Part shown: positions 17,901 to 26,250 of the stretch, piece after piece | Layout of the letters: each line of letters begins with the position of its first letter | How positions within the stretch are numbered: position 1 is the stretch's first letter | Origin: UBA4781 sp963674975 | Lineage (GTDB): Bacteria > Chloroflexota > Anaerolineae > Anaerolineales > Anaerolineaceae | DNA: 64,000 nucleotides | Reading direction: 5' to 3' | Assembly (NCBI GenBank): GCA_963674975.1 | Contig: OY771913.1 | Location: 2,356,001-2,420,000, forward strand | Notes under the pieces: model-generated | Told to the model about the DNA's origin: nothing | What the model saw: only the letters and a program-made list of their open reading frames with translations | Databases searched by the model: none | Made by a program: the position numbers and the translations under genes

Positions 17901-18915
17901 TTCATTGCGGTTGGGATTCAGAGCCCTTACTCCTGTTTTCGATGGAGCAGATGAATTCGAGATCGAAGCAGAGCTGGCTCGTGCCTGGATGATGGATGAA
18001 GCCTGGAATGAAGTGGGTGAAAAATCATGGGAGTGGATCAAAGAAGGCGAGTATTCTGCGGAAATGCTGCAGGATGACGATGAAGTTCGACTCCTTTACG
18101 TTGAGCAGTGGCTGGCAAAGAAAGACATCGATGTTTATCGTTTGAAAATCGATCAGATCTATGCCAGAAAGATTGTTTTAACCGAGTGGCTGCGTGAAAA
18201 GGGTTACAACCCTGATTCCATTCTGGCATTCGAAAATAATGAGATCGGAAAGCCACGTGACGAGGGGAAAGACAATCTTGCCATCAATGTATGTCTGCGC
18301 ATCTGGCTGGAAAAGAATGGAAAGAAGACTGAAAAGATTGAAGATGAAGCCATTCTTGATGCCGCTCAGAAATTCATGGAAACAACTCAGATCCCGATGC
18401 CTATCCTAGGGAAGCAGGTTTTGCGTGATGGGAATACGGGTCTGCCGTTTGACCAGCCGGTAACTGTGGGTGTGATGACGATCATGAAACTTCACCACCT
18501 GGTTGAAGATAAAGTCCATGCTCGCTCGACCGGTCCATACAGTCTTGTAACCCAGCAGCCGCTGGGTGGGAAGGCGCAGTTCGGCGGTCAGCGGTTTGGA
18601 GAAATGGAAGTATGGGCGCTGGAGGCATACGGCGCGGCATATACGCTGCAGGAAATGCTGACGATCAAGTCGGATGATGTTCAGGGAAGAGTTGCTTCTT
18701 ATGAAGCAATTGTTAAGGGCGAGACGATCGAAGAACCCAGTTTGCCTGCCGGTTTCAGGGTCCTGGTAAAAGAGTTGCAGAGCCTTGGTCTGGCAGTTGA
18801 AGCAGAATTGGATTCAGGCGATGTCATAAAGTTTGGAAAGGATGAAGAGAAGATAAAACCACCAAAATTACCCACCGGTCTGATGGGACTGGGAGAAAAA
18901 TTCGGTAATTTTTGA
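14995..18915 (+). CDS. rpoB: RNA polymerase beta subunit
   Basis: Catalytic-core subunit of RNA polymerase and target of rifampicin. 1306 residues, longer than the 1170-1200 common in Gram-positives. The rifampicin region (from about residue 408) is intact except that the Arg equivalent to E. coli R529 is Thr431. The active-site segments GDKMAGRHGNKGV and NPLGVPGRMNIGQ are present. A segment of about 120 extra residues lies between the TPVFDGA motif (ending near 985) and the DGNTG motif (near 1144). AGGAGA lies five bases before the ATG. It has its own promoter, and rpsL downstream has another. Unusually, rpoC is not the next gene. Confidence 0.97.
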   Translation: MGLEMPEKNYSRIPKVLDLPNLIQVQKESFDRLLKDGLVDLFDEISPIESYNGGVKLYFPGKSKESKEWGLKYWFEEPKNSMEECAEKDLTYSSPLYVKVLLAGSEVTEPMVEDIYLGEFPMMTDNGTFIINGTERVVVSQLIRSPGVYFDAPINRATGKRLATAKLIPDRGAWMEFETRKNDYVILKFNRKRTVPVTIFLRALAAVDDGLKDSPLKFGTDEEILSLFSDIDTDQDRLFISTTFNQEPEWDLSSGKTIAELALLEFFRRMRPGDPATIDNAKEFLEEQLFDQRHYDLESVGRYKLNQKLDIKKHVSIDHRTITKWDIVYLVRRMIKINNELEDKDDIDHLGNRRVKTVGELIQNKLRIGMRRMERVIKERMSIREQDKVDPKNLINIRPLVAALREFFGSSQLSQFMDQTNPLAELRHKRTLSALGPGGLRRERAGFDVRDVHHSHYGRICPIETPEGPNIGLIGRLASFATVNQYGFIETPYRKVLFELAADDERLLNKTVSDSIRNLKTDEIILRKGTRIKEENLSDLKKLKKDVESIPVVGFVSDEIEYLPADVEDKFIIAQANTLLNEYNEFVMDRISCRYHSDFIFSSPERIQFMDVAPNQIVGISAALIPFLEHDDANRALMGSNMQAQAVPLLKPDLPQVSTSMEEYAAKDSGQVLIAEEEGDVISVTGEKVIVRSNKETREYQLKKYQRSNQSTCIDQRPLVKKGQRVKKGDILADSSSTVEGELALGQNAVVAFVSWEGGNYEDAILISERMVQKDKFTSIHIEKYELEARDTKLGPEEITRDIPNVGDDAIRDLDENGIVRIGAEVGPGDILVGKITPKGEKELTPEERLLRAIFGEKSRDVRDTSLRMPHGERGKVVEVKIFTRKENSDLPAGVDKMVRVSVAQLRKLTAGDKMAGRHGNKGVVSKVVPVEDMPFLENGQPVDIILNPLGVPGRMNIGQVLETHLGWASLRLGFRALTPVFDGADEFEIEAELARAWMMDEAWNEVGEKSWEWIKEGEYSAEMLQDDDEVRLLYVEQWLAKKDIDVYRLKIDQIYARKIVLTEWLREKGYNPDSILAFENNEIGKPRDEGKDNLAINVCLRIWLEKNGKKTEKIEDEAILDAAQKFMETTQIPMPILGKQVLRDGNTGLPFDQPVTVGVMTIMKLHHLVEDKVHARSTGPYSLVTQQPLGGKAQFGGQRFGEMEVWALEAYGAAYTLQEMLTIKSDDVQGRVASYEAIVKGETIEEPSLPAGFRVLVKELQSLGLAVEAELDSGDVIKFGKDEEKIKPPKLPTGLMGLGEKFGNF

Positions 18916-18926
18916 TAACTCACGCA

Positions 18927-18955
18927 TTGACTCTAAAATTGCGGTGTGTTATACT
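18927..18955 (+). promoter_or_regulatory. str operon (rpsL) promoter
   Basis: TTGACT (18927-18932), 17-base spacer, TATACT (18950-18955), only a dozen bases after the rpoB stop. It makes rpsL-rpsG-fusA-tuf-rpsJ a unit separate from rpoB. Leader of about 42 bases. Confidence 0.85.
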
Positions 18956-19003
18956 CGCACTTTGGTTTTATCAAGAATGTAAATTTATCGGAGGCTGTAT
19001 AAA

Positions 19004-19420
19004 GTGCCAACAATTAATCAATTGATTCGAAAAGGACGAGAACAGAAAAAAGCTAAAAGTAAAGCGCCAGCTTTGCTATACAATATGAATCACCTTAAAC
19101 AACGAAGATTGCGGCAGGGGATTGGTTCTCCACAAAAACGCGGTGTTTGTACTGTGGTTCGTACGATGACTCCTAAGAAACCGAATTCGGCTTTACGTAA
19201 AATTGCCCGTGTTCGTTTGACAAATGGTTTGGAAGTCACCGCTTATATTCCAGGTGAAGGACACCAGCTGCAGGAGCACTCGGTTGTAATGGTCCGCGGC
19301 GGTCGTGTAAAAGATCTGCCTGGTGTTAGATACCATGTGGTGCGCGGAGCGTTGGATACGACCGGTGTCGCAGTCAGAAATCAAGGTCGCTCAAAATATG
19401 GCACCAAGCGGGCGAAATAA
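19004..19420 (+). CDS. rpsL: Ribosomal protein uS12
   Basis: Small-subunit protein at the decoding centre, important for accuracy and streptomycin response. 138 residues; GTG start with GGAGG nine bases upstream. The TPKKPNSALRK loop (Lys58, Lys59) and the RGGRVKDLPGVRYH loop are wild type, so no streptomycin-resistance substitution is seen. Compared with E. coli it has about 15 extra residues before PQKRGVC, as in many Gram-positive S12 proteins. First gene of the str operon. Confidence 0.98.
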   Translation: MPTINQLIRKGREQKKAKSKAPALLYNMNHLKQRRLRQGIGSPQKRGVCTVVRTMTPKKPNSALRKIARVRLTNGLEVTAYIPGEGHQLQEHSVVMVRGGRVKDLPGVRYHVVRGALDTTGVAVRNQGRSKYGTKRAK

Positions 19421-19450
19421 GTTTGAAACACAAGTTGTGGAGATAGTTTA

Positions 19451-19918
19451 ATGCGAAGAACAAAACCAGAAAAACGAAGAATTGATCCCGATATCCGATT
19501 TAACAGCCGCAATGTGCAGGTTCTCATTAATAACATTCTTAAGATGGGAAAAAAGAGCACAGCGACTCGTATCGTATATGATGCCTTAGAAATCATTCAA
19601 GATACTACCAAAAAAGAACCAGTCGAAGTTTTGGATGCTGCATTGAAGAATGTCGGACCGGTCATGGAAGTTCGTCCCCGTCGTGTGGGTGGCGCAACCT
19701 ATCAAGTTCCTATGGAAGTTGATCCTGAACGGAAGCTTACATTATCAATTCGGTGGATCATTGACGCATCAAATGCACGTGGCGGAAAAAGCTATGCTGA
19801 GAAATTAGCAGGCGAAGTCATGGATGCGGCAAATGAACAGGGCGCAGCGATCCGAAAGCGCGAAGAAACTCACAAAATGGCGGAGGCAAACCGGGCTTTT
19901 TCACATTTCCGGGTTTAA
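19451..19918 (+). CDS. rpsG: Ribosomal protein uS7
   Basis: Primary 16S rRNA binder that nucleates the 30S head and lies near the E site. 155 residues, typical length. The basic RRTKPEKRRI opening, RPRRVGGATYQVP loop and C-terminal NRAFSHFRV are standard. It follows rpsL by 30 bases and precedes fusA, the usual str order. Confidence 0.98.
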   Translation: MRRTKPEKRRIDPDIRFNSRNVQVLINNILKMGKKSTATRIVYDALEIIQDTTKKEPVEVLDAALKNVGPVMEVRPRRVGGATYQVPMEVDPERKLTLSIRWIIDASNARGGKSYAEKLAGEVMDAANEQGAAIRKREETHKMAEANRAFSHFRV

Positions 19919-19956
19919 TACCTTCATTTTTAACTTGAACTTTAACAGGAAACAAT

Positions 19957-22026
19957 ATGACGCGAGAATATCCTTTAGAAAAGTTACGCAACATTGGGGT
20001 TATTGCGCATATTGATGCAGGAAAAACCACAACCACTGAGCGAATTCTCTTTTATACGGGTAAAACCTACCGAATTGGCTCAGTGGATGACGGCACAACC
20101 GTTACTGATTGGATGGAACAAGAACGAGAACGGGGAATCACCATCGTTTCCGCAGCTATAACTACCAGCTGGCGGGATTACCAGATAAATTTAATTGATA
20201 CACCAGGACATATTGACTTCACCGCTGAAGTACAGCGTTCATTACGCGTATTGGATGGCGGTGTTGTTGTTTTTGACGGCGTTCAAGGGGTAGAACCACA
20301 GAGTGAAACTGTTTGGCGGCAGGCGGACCGATTTAATGTTCCGCGTATTTGCTTCGTCAACAAATTAGACAGAGTGGGCGCTGATCTGGATTATTCTATT
20401 CAAACTATCAAAGATCGGTTGGGTGCGAATCCTCTTCAAATGCAAATCGCAATAGGCAAAGAAGCTGATTTTATAGGGGCGGTTAATTTGCTAGAAATGA
20501 ATGCTGTAATCTGGAATGATGATCTTGGATCAAAACCAGAAATCAAAGAAATACCCGCAGACCTGCAAAAAATTGCTGAAGAAAAACGTGCAGAACTTGT
20601 TGAAAAAATTGCTGAATCAGATGATGCACTGATCGAAAAATTCCTCAATGAAGAGGAAATTTCGATCGACGAGTTAAAAGCCGCTCTTCGCAAGGCAGTG
20701 CTGGCGAATGAAGCAACCCCTGTTTTTTGCGGTTCTTCTTTAAAAAACAAAGGTGTACAGCCGCTGCTGGATGCAATTATCGATTATTTGCCTTCACCGA
20801 TGGATATTCCATCAATAAAAGGAACCGATCCGAAAACTGGTGAAGAGGTGATTCGAAACACAAATGACTCTGAGCCAATGAGTGCACTGATCTTCAAGAT
20901 CGTTTCCGATCCGTATTCTGGAAGAATGGCATATTTCCGCGTTTATTCCGGTACGATCAAACAGGGCTTAATGGCTTACAATCCAACTTCAGAGAAAAAG
21001 GAAAGAATTGGGCGTTTGATCCGTGTATATGCGGACCACCGGGAAGACGTTGAAGAAATGCATGCGGGCGATATCGGAGCCGTTCTTGGGTTCAAGAGTA
21101 TCGTAACCGGAGATACCATCTGCGAAGCACATCATCCTATCGTGTTGGAAAGAATATCATTCCCGGATCCTGTTATTTCGGTGGCAATTGAACCGAAAAC
21201 CACCGCAGATAGCGAAAAGATGGCAAAAGCACTGCAAAAATTGGCAGAAGAAGATCCTACTTTTCGGGTTCATGAAGATGAAAATACCGGGCAAACGATC
21301 ATCGAAGGAATGGGCGAGCTCCATCTGGAGATCATTGTTGACCGAATGTTCCGTGAATTCAATGTGCAGGCGAATGTTGGCAAACCGCGGGTTACCTATC
21401 GTGAAACGATCACAAAAGAAATCTCAAAAGTGCAGTATAAATACGCCAAACAATCCGGTGGTCATGGTCAATATGGTGAAGTGGTATTCAACTTCAAACC
21501 TTTACCGCAGGGGAGCGGAGTCGTCTTTGTGAATGAGATCAAAGGCGGGACGGTTCCTCGTGAATACTTTAATGCGGTAGAAAAAGGTGTTAAAGAAGCT
21601 GCCGAGGCAGGAGTTCTGGCGGGTTATCCAATGACCGATCTTCAGGTGAACTTTGTTGATGGTTCCTATCACGAAGTTGATTCTTCTGAGATGGCTTTCA
21701 AGATGGCGGCTACTTTCGCTTTCCGTGAAGGTGTTACAAAAGCACGACCGGTTTTACTTGAACCGATCATGAAGGTCGAAGTGAATATACCGCAAGAATA
21801 TCTTGGTGATGTTCTTGCACAGTTGAACTCACGTAGAGCGGAAATCGAAGGGCTTGAAATGATCCATGGAAATGCTCAAATTGTAAGGGCATTTGTGCCT
21901 CTATCTGAAATGACAGGGTATGCTACAGAACTGCGTTCTGTTACACAGGGGCGTGGTGTGTTTTCAATGGAATACGATCATTACACACCCTTACCTGAAA
22001 ATATTGCAAGCGATATCTTGCATTAA
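19957..22026 (+). CDS. fusA: Elongation factor G
   Basis: GTPase that drives tRNA-mRNA translocation and, with RRF, ribosome recycling. 689 residues. All G motifs are canonical: AHIDAGKTT (G1), RGIT (G2), DTPGHIDF with the catalytic His (G3), NKLD (G4). Domains II-V follow, with domain IV loop HGQYGEV. This is the housekeeping copy; a divergent paralog lies at 50241-52310. Confidence 0.98.
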   Translation: MTREYPLEKLRNIGVIAHIDAGKTTTTERILFYTGKTYRIGSVDDGTTVTDWMEQERERGITIVSAAITTSWRDYQINLIDTPGHIDFTAEVQRSLRVLDGGVVVFDGVQGVEPQSETVWRQADRFNVPRICFVNKLDRVGADLDYSIQTIKDRLGANPLQMQIAIGKEADFIGAVNLLEMNAVIWNDDLGSKPEIKEIPADLQKIAEEKRAELVEKIAESDDALIEKFLNEEEISIDELKAALRKAVLANEATPVFCGSSLKNKGVQPLLDAIIDYLPSPMDIPSIKGTDPKTGEEVIRNTNDSEPMSALIFKIVSDPYSGRMAYFRVYSGTIKQGLMAYNPTSEKKERIGRLIRVYADHREDVEEMHAGDIGAVLGFKSIVTGDTICEAHHPIVLERISFPDPVISVAIEPKTTADSEKMAKALQKLAEEDPTFRVHEDENTGQTIIEGMGELHLEIIVDRMFREFNVQANVGKPRVTYRETITKEISKVQYKYAKQSGGHGQYGEVVFNFKPLPQGSGVVFVNEIKGGTVPREYFNAVEKGVKEAAEAGVLAGYPMTDLQVNFVDGSYHEVDSSEMAFKMAATFAFREGVTKARPVLLEPIMKVEVNIPQEYLGDVLAQLNSRRAEIEGLEMIHGNAQIVRAFVPLSEMTGYATELRSVTQGRGVFSMEYDHYTPLPENIASDILH

Positions 22027-22061
22027 TATAAATAAAGAAAGGTATATATAAGGAGAAGAAA

Positions 22062-23264
22062 ATGGCAAAAGAGGTATATGATCGATCAAAGCCCCATTTC
22101 AATGTAGGGACAATGGGACACATTGACCATGGGAAGACCACCCTGACAGCAGCCATCACAAAGTACTGCAGTCTGTTAGGGATGGCAGATTTCATGGCGT
22201 TTGACAAGATTGACAACGCGCCAGAAGAGAAAGAGCGCGGCATCACGATCAGCATTTCACATGTGGAATATCAGACCGCCAAGCGGCATTATGCCCATGT
22301 AGATATGCCCGGACACCGCGACTACATCAAGAACATGATCACTGGTGCGGCACAGGTAGACGGCGCCATTCTGGTAGTGGCAGCTCCCGATGGGCCCATG
22401 CCCCAGACCAGAGAGCACGTACTGCTGGCGCACCAGGTAGAAGTACCCAGCATCATCGTTTTCTTGAACAAAGTTGACATGATGGACGATCCGGAACTGC
22501 TGGAACTGGTTGAGATGGAACTGCGCGATATGCTGACCAGCAACCACTTCCCCGGCGACGATATTCCCATCATTCGCGGTTCAGCCCTCAAGGCACTGGA
22601 AAGCACTTCCACTGACCCCAATGCACCCGAATACGCCTGCATCAAGGAACTGCTGGATGCGGTCGACAATTATTTCCCCGATCCGATCCGCGCCACCGAC
22701 AAACCGTTCATGATGCCCGTGGAAGACGTGTTTTCCATCAAGGGACGCGGCACGGTTGTCACCGGTCGTATCGAACGTGGTATGGTCAAAGTTGGTGAGA
22801 ATGTTGACATCGTTGGTCTGCGCGACAAGAGCATGAGCACGGTTGTCACCGGTGTGGAAATGTTCCACAAGACCCTTGAAGAGGGTATGGCTGGCGACAA
22901 TGCAGGTCTGCTGCTGCGCGGTGTGGAGCGCACAGATGTGGAACGCGGTATGGTCATTGCCAAACCCGGAAGCATCACCCCGCACACCAAGTTCAAAGCA
23001 GAAGTGTACGTTCTGCGCCGTGATGAAGGTGGTCGTCACAAACCGTTCTTCAGCGGTTATCGTCCTCAGTTCTACATCCGCACCATGGATGTAACCGGCA
23101 ACATCAACCTTCCGGCAGATGTCGAAATGGTCATGCCCGGCGATCGAACCAACATGGAAGTCGAACTGATCATCCCCGTGGCTCTGGAACAGGGTTCTGA
23201 CTTCGCTATCCGCGAAGGCGGTCTCACTGTCGGCGCTGGCAAAATCACTGATATCTTGGAGTAA
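22062..23264 (+). CDS. tuf: Elongation factor Tu
   Basis: GTPase that delivers aminoacyl-tRNA to the A site. 400 residues. G1 GHIDHGKT, G2 RGITI, G4 NKVD and the C-terminal GGLTVGAGK are standard. G3 reads DMPGHRDY instead of the common DCPGHADY; His is kept, so catalysis should be normal, and I think this variant occurs in other Chloroflexota. AAGGAGAAGAAA precedes the ATG. The gene is visibly richer in G+C and in C-ending codons than fusA and rpsJ on either side. Confidence 0.98.
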   Translation: MAKEVYDRSKPHFNVGTMGHIDHGKTTLTAAITKYCSLLGMADFMAFDKIDNAPEEKERGITISISHVEYQTAKRHYAHVDMPGHRDYIKNMITGAAQVDGAILVVAAPDGPMPQTREHVLLAHQVEVPSIIVFLNKVDMMDDPELLELVEMELRDMLTSNHFPGDDIPIIRGSALKALESTSTDPNAPEYACIKELLDAVDNYFPDPIRATDKPFMMPVEDVFSIKGRGTVVTGRIERGMVKVGENVDIVGLRDKSMSTVVTGVEMFHKTLEEGMAGDNAGLLLRGVERTDVERGMVIAKPGSITPHTKFKAEVYVLRRDEGGRHKPFFSGYRPQFYIRTMDVTGNINLPADVEMVMPGDRTNMEVELIIPVALEQGSDFAIREGGLTVGAGKITDILE

Positions 23265-23280
23265 AAGGAAAACTTTTAAT

Positions 23281-23589
23281 ATGGCAAAGCAAAAAATACG
23301 CATTCGATTGAAAGCCTATGACCATCGAGTTCTTGATCAGTCTGCCAAGAGAATTGTGGAGACTGCCGAAAGAAGCGGCGCAAAAGTTGTTGGTCCGGTA
23401 CCTCTGCCAACAAGAATAGAGAAATTCACGGTAAGAAGATCAACCTTTATTGATAAAGACTCACATGAACATTTCGAAATTCGTACGCACAATCGAATTA
23501 TTGATGTTTTGGAACCAGATGCCAAGACAATTGACATGTTGATGCGATTGAATTTACCGGCTGGCGTTGATATTGAGATAAAAATATAG
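23281..23589 (+). CDS. rpsJ: Ribosomal protein uS10
   Basis: 30S head protein, also the NusE transcription antitermination factor. 102 residues. The KIRIRLKAYDHR opening and VGPVPLPT loop are diagnostic. It follows tuf by 16 bases, as in other str/S10 fusions, but is separated from rplC by 203 bases that contain a promoter and a structured leader. S10 may therefore be expressed partly apart from L3. Confidence 0.97.
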   Translation: MAKQKIRIRLKAYDHRVLDQSAKRIVETAERSGAKVVGPVPLPTRIEKFTVRRSTFIDKDSHEHFEIRTHNRIIDVLEPDAKTIDMLMRLNLPAGVDIEIKI

Positions 23590-23619
23590 TCTGTTGAACT
23601 GGTAAATTAATAGGTTTTA

Positions 23620-23792
23620 TGGTATAGTAATTCGGTTTTGGGCAACACCCAAATGGGTGGTGCAAGAATTTTCTTATTGGCGACCGGAAAAGAAAATGGT
23701 TTGCCGTGAGAGGATTGACTGTGCCACTGAAAGATGATGCAGCTTTGCCCAAGCTGACAGTCTTGAAAACAGATATAAGGAGAAAACAAAAT
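23620..23792 (+). promoter_or_regulatory. Extended -10 promoter and structured leader ahead of rplC
   Basis: TGGTATAGT (23620-23628) is an extended -10 element without a good -35. The predicted leader (from about 23635) has a hairpin around CACCC/GGGTG (about 23645-23663). A second, stronger structure just before the ribosome site has CAGCTT (23740-23745) pairing with AAGCTG (23751-23756), and GACTGT (23717-23722) pairing with ACAGTC (23757-23762). Position and structure suggest an autoregulatory ribosomal-protein leader; the ligand is not known, and L4 is one guess because it regulates S10 operons in other bacteria. Confidence 0.55.
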
Positions 23793-24422
23793 ATGTTTAA
23801 AGGGCTTATTGGGAAAAAGGTTGGCATGACCCAGATTTTCGACGCGGAAGGAAATGCGATTCCGGTTACACTTATCGAAGCTGGGCCATGTTTTGTTACC
23901 CAGATTCGAAAAGTTGAACGAGAAGGGTACTCAGCCGTTCAACTTGGTTATAGTGGAATAAAAGAAGAAAAACTGAGTAAAGGGGAAATGGGGCATCTCA
24001 AGAAAAAAGAAATTCCAGCTGTACGTTATCTACGTGAATTCAGGGCAAAAACAATTGATGTAAAAGAAGGCGACAAAGTTGATGTCGGTCAATTTGAAAT
24101 TGGAAGCCACGTGGATGTTGTTGGATACAGCAAAGGACGTGGTTTCGCGGGTTCGGTAAAACGCTATGGCTTTAGAGGCGGACCGAAAACACATGGTCAA
24201 TCGGATCGTTTGAGAGCGCCAGGTTCAAGTGGCTCAGGAACAACTCCCGGACGCGTTTACAAAAACAAACGCAGACCAGGACGTATGGGAAATGATCGCG
24301 TGACCTCGCAGAACGTCGAAGTGGCATTTGTAAGTGTGGAGAAGAACCTTCTAGGGATCAATGGATCTGTTCCGGGACCCAAAGGTGGTTTGGTTGTTAT
24401 TAAAGAGGCTAGGAAACAATAG
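23793..24422 (+). CDS. rplC: Ribosomal protein uL3
   Basis: Binds 23S rRNA near the peptidyl-transferase centre and starts 50S assembly. 209 residues. The start is the ATG at 23793 (MFKGLIGKKVGMTQIF), behind AAGGAG; an in-frame ATG at 23706 would translate the structured leader. The central FAGSVKRYGF and GSSGSGTTPGRVYK loops are those that reach the ribosome core. Confidence 0.97.
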   Translation: MFKGLIGKKVGMTQIFDAEGNAIPVTLIEAGPCFVTQIRKVEREGYSAVQLGYSGIKEEKLSKGEMGHLKKKEIPAVRYLREFRAKTIDVKEGDKVDVGQFEIGSHVDVVGYSKGRGFAGSVKRYGFRGGPKTHGQSDRLRAPGSSGSGTTPGRVYKNKRRPGRMGNDRVTSQNVEVAFVSVEKNLLGINGSVPGPKGGLVVIKEARKQ

Positions 24423-24465
24423 CGAAAATTCCGGAACAGTAGATTCCGCTTAAATGGAGCCAATG

Positions 24466-25098
24466 ATGAAGGTAGATGTAATTGATTTCAAAGGAAAGAA
24501 AGTAGGCGATGTAGAGCTTCCAAAGAGTGTTTTTGAAGCTCCAATCAATGTCGATCTGATGCATCAAGCCTATGTTCGCCAAATGGCAAATGCCCATCTG
24601 GGGACGCATGAAACAAAAACGAGACATGAAGTCGCTGGCGGTGGGAAGAAACCGTGGAGACAAAAAGGCACCGGTCGTGCGCGACAGGGTTCTACACGTG
24701 CTGCACAATGGGTTGGCGGTGGAAAGATTTTCACCCCTCATATGCGCAGTTACTCAAAGAGGATGCCGCTTAAAATGAGAAGAGCAGCACTGCGATCAGC
24801 ATTGACCGTGAAAGCGAACGATGGTGAGATCGTTGTTGTTGAGGACGTGAGCTTGGAGCAGCCCAAGAGCAAACAATTAGCCCAGGCTTTTGAAAAGTGG
24901 GTGGGCGAAAATTCAGCTCTACTGGTAATGCCCGATAAAAAGAAAGAGAGCATTTTTATTTCAGCGAAAAATATTCAGGATGTAAAGGTTCTGCTTGCTC
25001 ATTACCTGAATATCCGTGATCTCCTGACTTATGATCGCCTGGTCTTGGAAAAATCATCCATTCAAGTGATCGAAGATTATCTGGGAAAAGGAAAATAG
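24466..25098 (+). CDS. rplD: Ribosomal protein uL4
   Basis: 50S protein lining the exit tunnel with L22; a known operon repressor in enterobacteria. 210 residues from the chosen start. The tunnel loop KPWRQKGTGRARQGS is intact, so no macrolide-resistance change is seen. Three in-frame ATGs compete (24454, 24463, 24466); GGAG is spaced six bases from 24466, which fits best. Confidence 0.95.
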   Translation: MKVDVIDFKGKKVGDVELPKSVFEAPINVDLMHQAYVRQMANAHLGTHETKTRHEVAGGGKKPWRQKGTGRARQGSTRAAQWVGGGKIFTPHMRSYSKRMPLKMRRAALRSALTVKANDGEIVVVEDVSLEQPKSKQLAQAFEKWVGENSALLVMPDKKKESIFISAKNIQDVKVLLAHYLNIRDLLTYDRLVLEKSSIQVIEDYLGKGK

Positions 25099-25099
25099 G

Positions 25100-25405
25100 A
25101 TGAAAACGCCATACGATATTCTTAAGCGACCATTGGTTACTGAAAAAACGGCTTATCAATCCCGAAAATTACATCAATATGTTTTCGAGGTGCAGGGGAG
25201 TGCTACAAAAACAGATGTAAAGACCGCGGTTGAAAAAGCATTCGATGTTCGTGTCGAAAAGGTCAATATTATCAATGTTCCGGCAAAACGTGGCAGAAGA
25301 GCACGCAGTCGACGAGTTGCTATCAGAAACTCAGCCTATAAAAAAGCAATTGTTACTCTTAACGCTGAAGATCGAATTGCAATGTTTGAGGGAGTTGAAG
25401 AATGA
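25100..25405 (+). CDS. rplW: Ribosomal protein uL23
   Basis: 50S protein at the tunnel exit; docking site for SRP and trigger factor. 101 residues. The KRPLVTEKT opening is diagnostic. It starts one base after the rplD stop and overlaps rplB by four bases (ATGA), indicating coupled translation. Confidence 0.97.
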   Translation: MKTPYDILKRPLVTEKTAYQSRKLHQYVFEVQGSATKTDVKTAVEKAFDVRVEKVNIINVPAKRGRRARSRRVAIRNSAYKKAIVTLNAEDRIAMFEGVEE

Positions 25406-26238
25406 GTATAAAGGTATATAAACCAGTTACTCCCGGTCAGCGCCATCGAGCGGGAGCGACGTTTGAGGAAATCACAAAGACAAAACCTGAGAAATCGCTG
25501 GTCGTATCTCGAAGCAACAAATCGGGACGCAATATGTACGGTCGTATCACGGTACGACATCGTGGCGGTGGAAATAAGACCAAAGTTCGTGTTGTTGATT
25601 TCCGAAGAGAAAAAGAAAACATTCCCGCAACCGTAACTGCCATTGAGTATGATCCAAATCGCTCTGCGCGTTTGGCTTTACTCACTTATGCTGATGGAGA
25701 AAAACGTTATATCGTTGCTCCGTTGGGATTAAAAGTTGGCGACAAGGTAATGTCAGGGAAACAGGCAGAAATCAAAACAGGAAACAGCCTGCCGATCGCG
25801 AATATTCCCGTAGGAACTTTAGTTCATAACGTGGAATTAACCGAAGGGCGGGGTGCCCAAATTGTTCGCTCCGCCGGGGCAGCAGCCCAGTTGCTGGCTA
25901 AAGAAGGCGAATATGCCCAGCTGCGTCTCCCTTCAGGAGAAGTTCGCCTTGTTCGTCAACAGTGCATTGCTACCATTGGTCAGGTTGGGAATCTGGAGCA
26001 CAGCCAGATACAGCTTGGGCGAGCCGGTCAAAAACGACACAAAGGAATTCGTCCTTCCGTTCGTGGAAGCGCGATGTCACCGCGTGATCATCCCCATGGC
26101 GGTGGTGAAGGTCGTACTCCGATTGGTATGCCTGGTCCTAAATCTCCTTGGGGTAAACCAACTCTGGGTTACCGGACAAGAAGAAACAAGAAAACAGATA
26201 AGTACATTGTTCGCCGCAGACACGCTGCGAAGCGATAA
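25402..26238 (+). CDS. rplB: Ribosomal protein uL2
   Basis: Needed for subunit association and peptidyl transfer. 278 residues. It includes the conserved HPHGGGEGR motif whose His is essential, and the KSPWGKPTLGYRTR tail. The ATG overlaps the rplW stop. Confidence 0.98.
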   Translation: MSIKVYKPVTPGQRHRAGATFEEITKTKPEKSLVVSRSNKSGRNMYGRITVRHRGGGNKTKVRVVDFRREKENIPATVTAIEYDPNRSARLALLTYADGEKRYIVAPLGLKVGDKVMSGKQAEIKTGNSLPIANIPVGTLVHNVELTEGRGAQIVRSAGAAAQLLAKEGEYAQLRLPSGEVRLVRQQCIATIGQVGNLEHSQIQLGRAGQKRHKGIRPSVRGSAMSPRDHPHGGGEGRTPIGMPGPKSPWGKPTLGYRTRRNKKTDKYIVRRRHAAKR

Positions 26239-26250
26239 GGAGCAAGGAAT

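Noticed and set aside
18916..19003. Degenerate rpoC remnant after rpoB
   Set aside because: The 88 bases contain only the rpsL promoter and ribosome site.
22581..23303. Long open frame (240 codons) antisense to tuf
   Set aside because: It is the shadow of the strongly biased codons of tuf; no ribosome site and no recognisable protein features.
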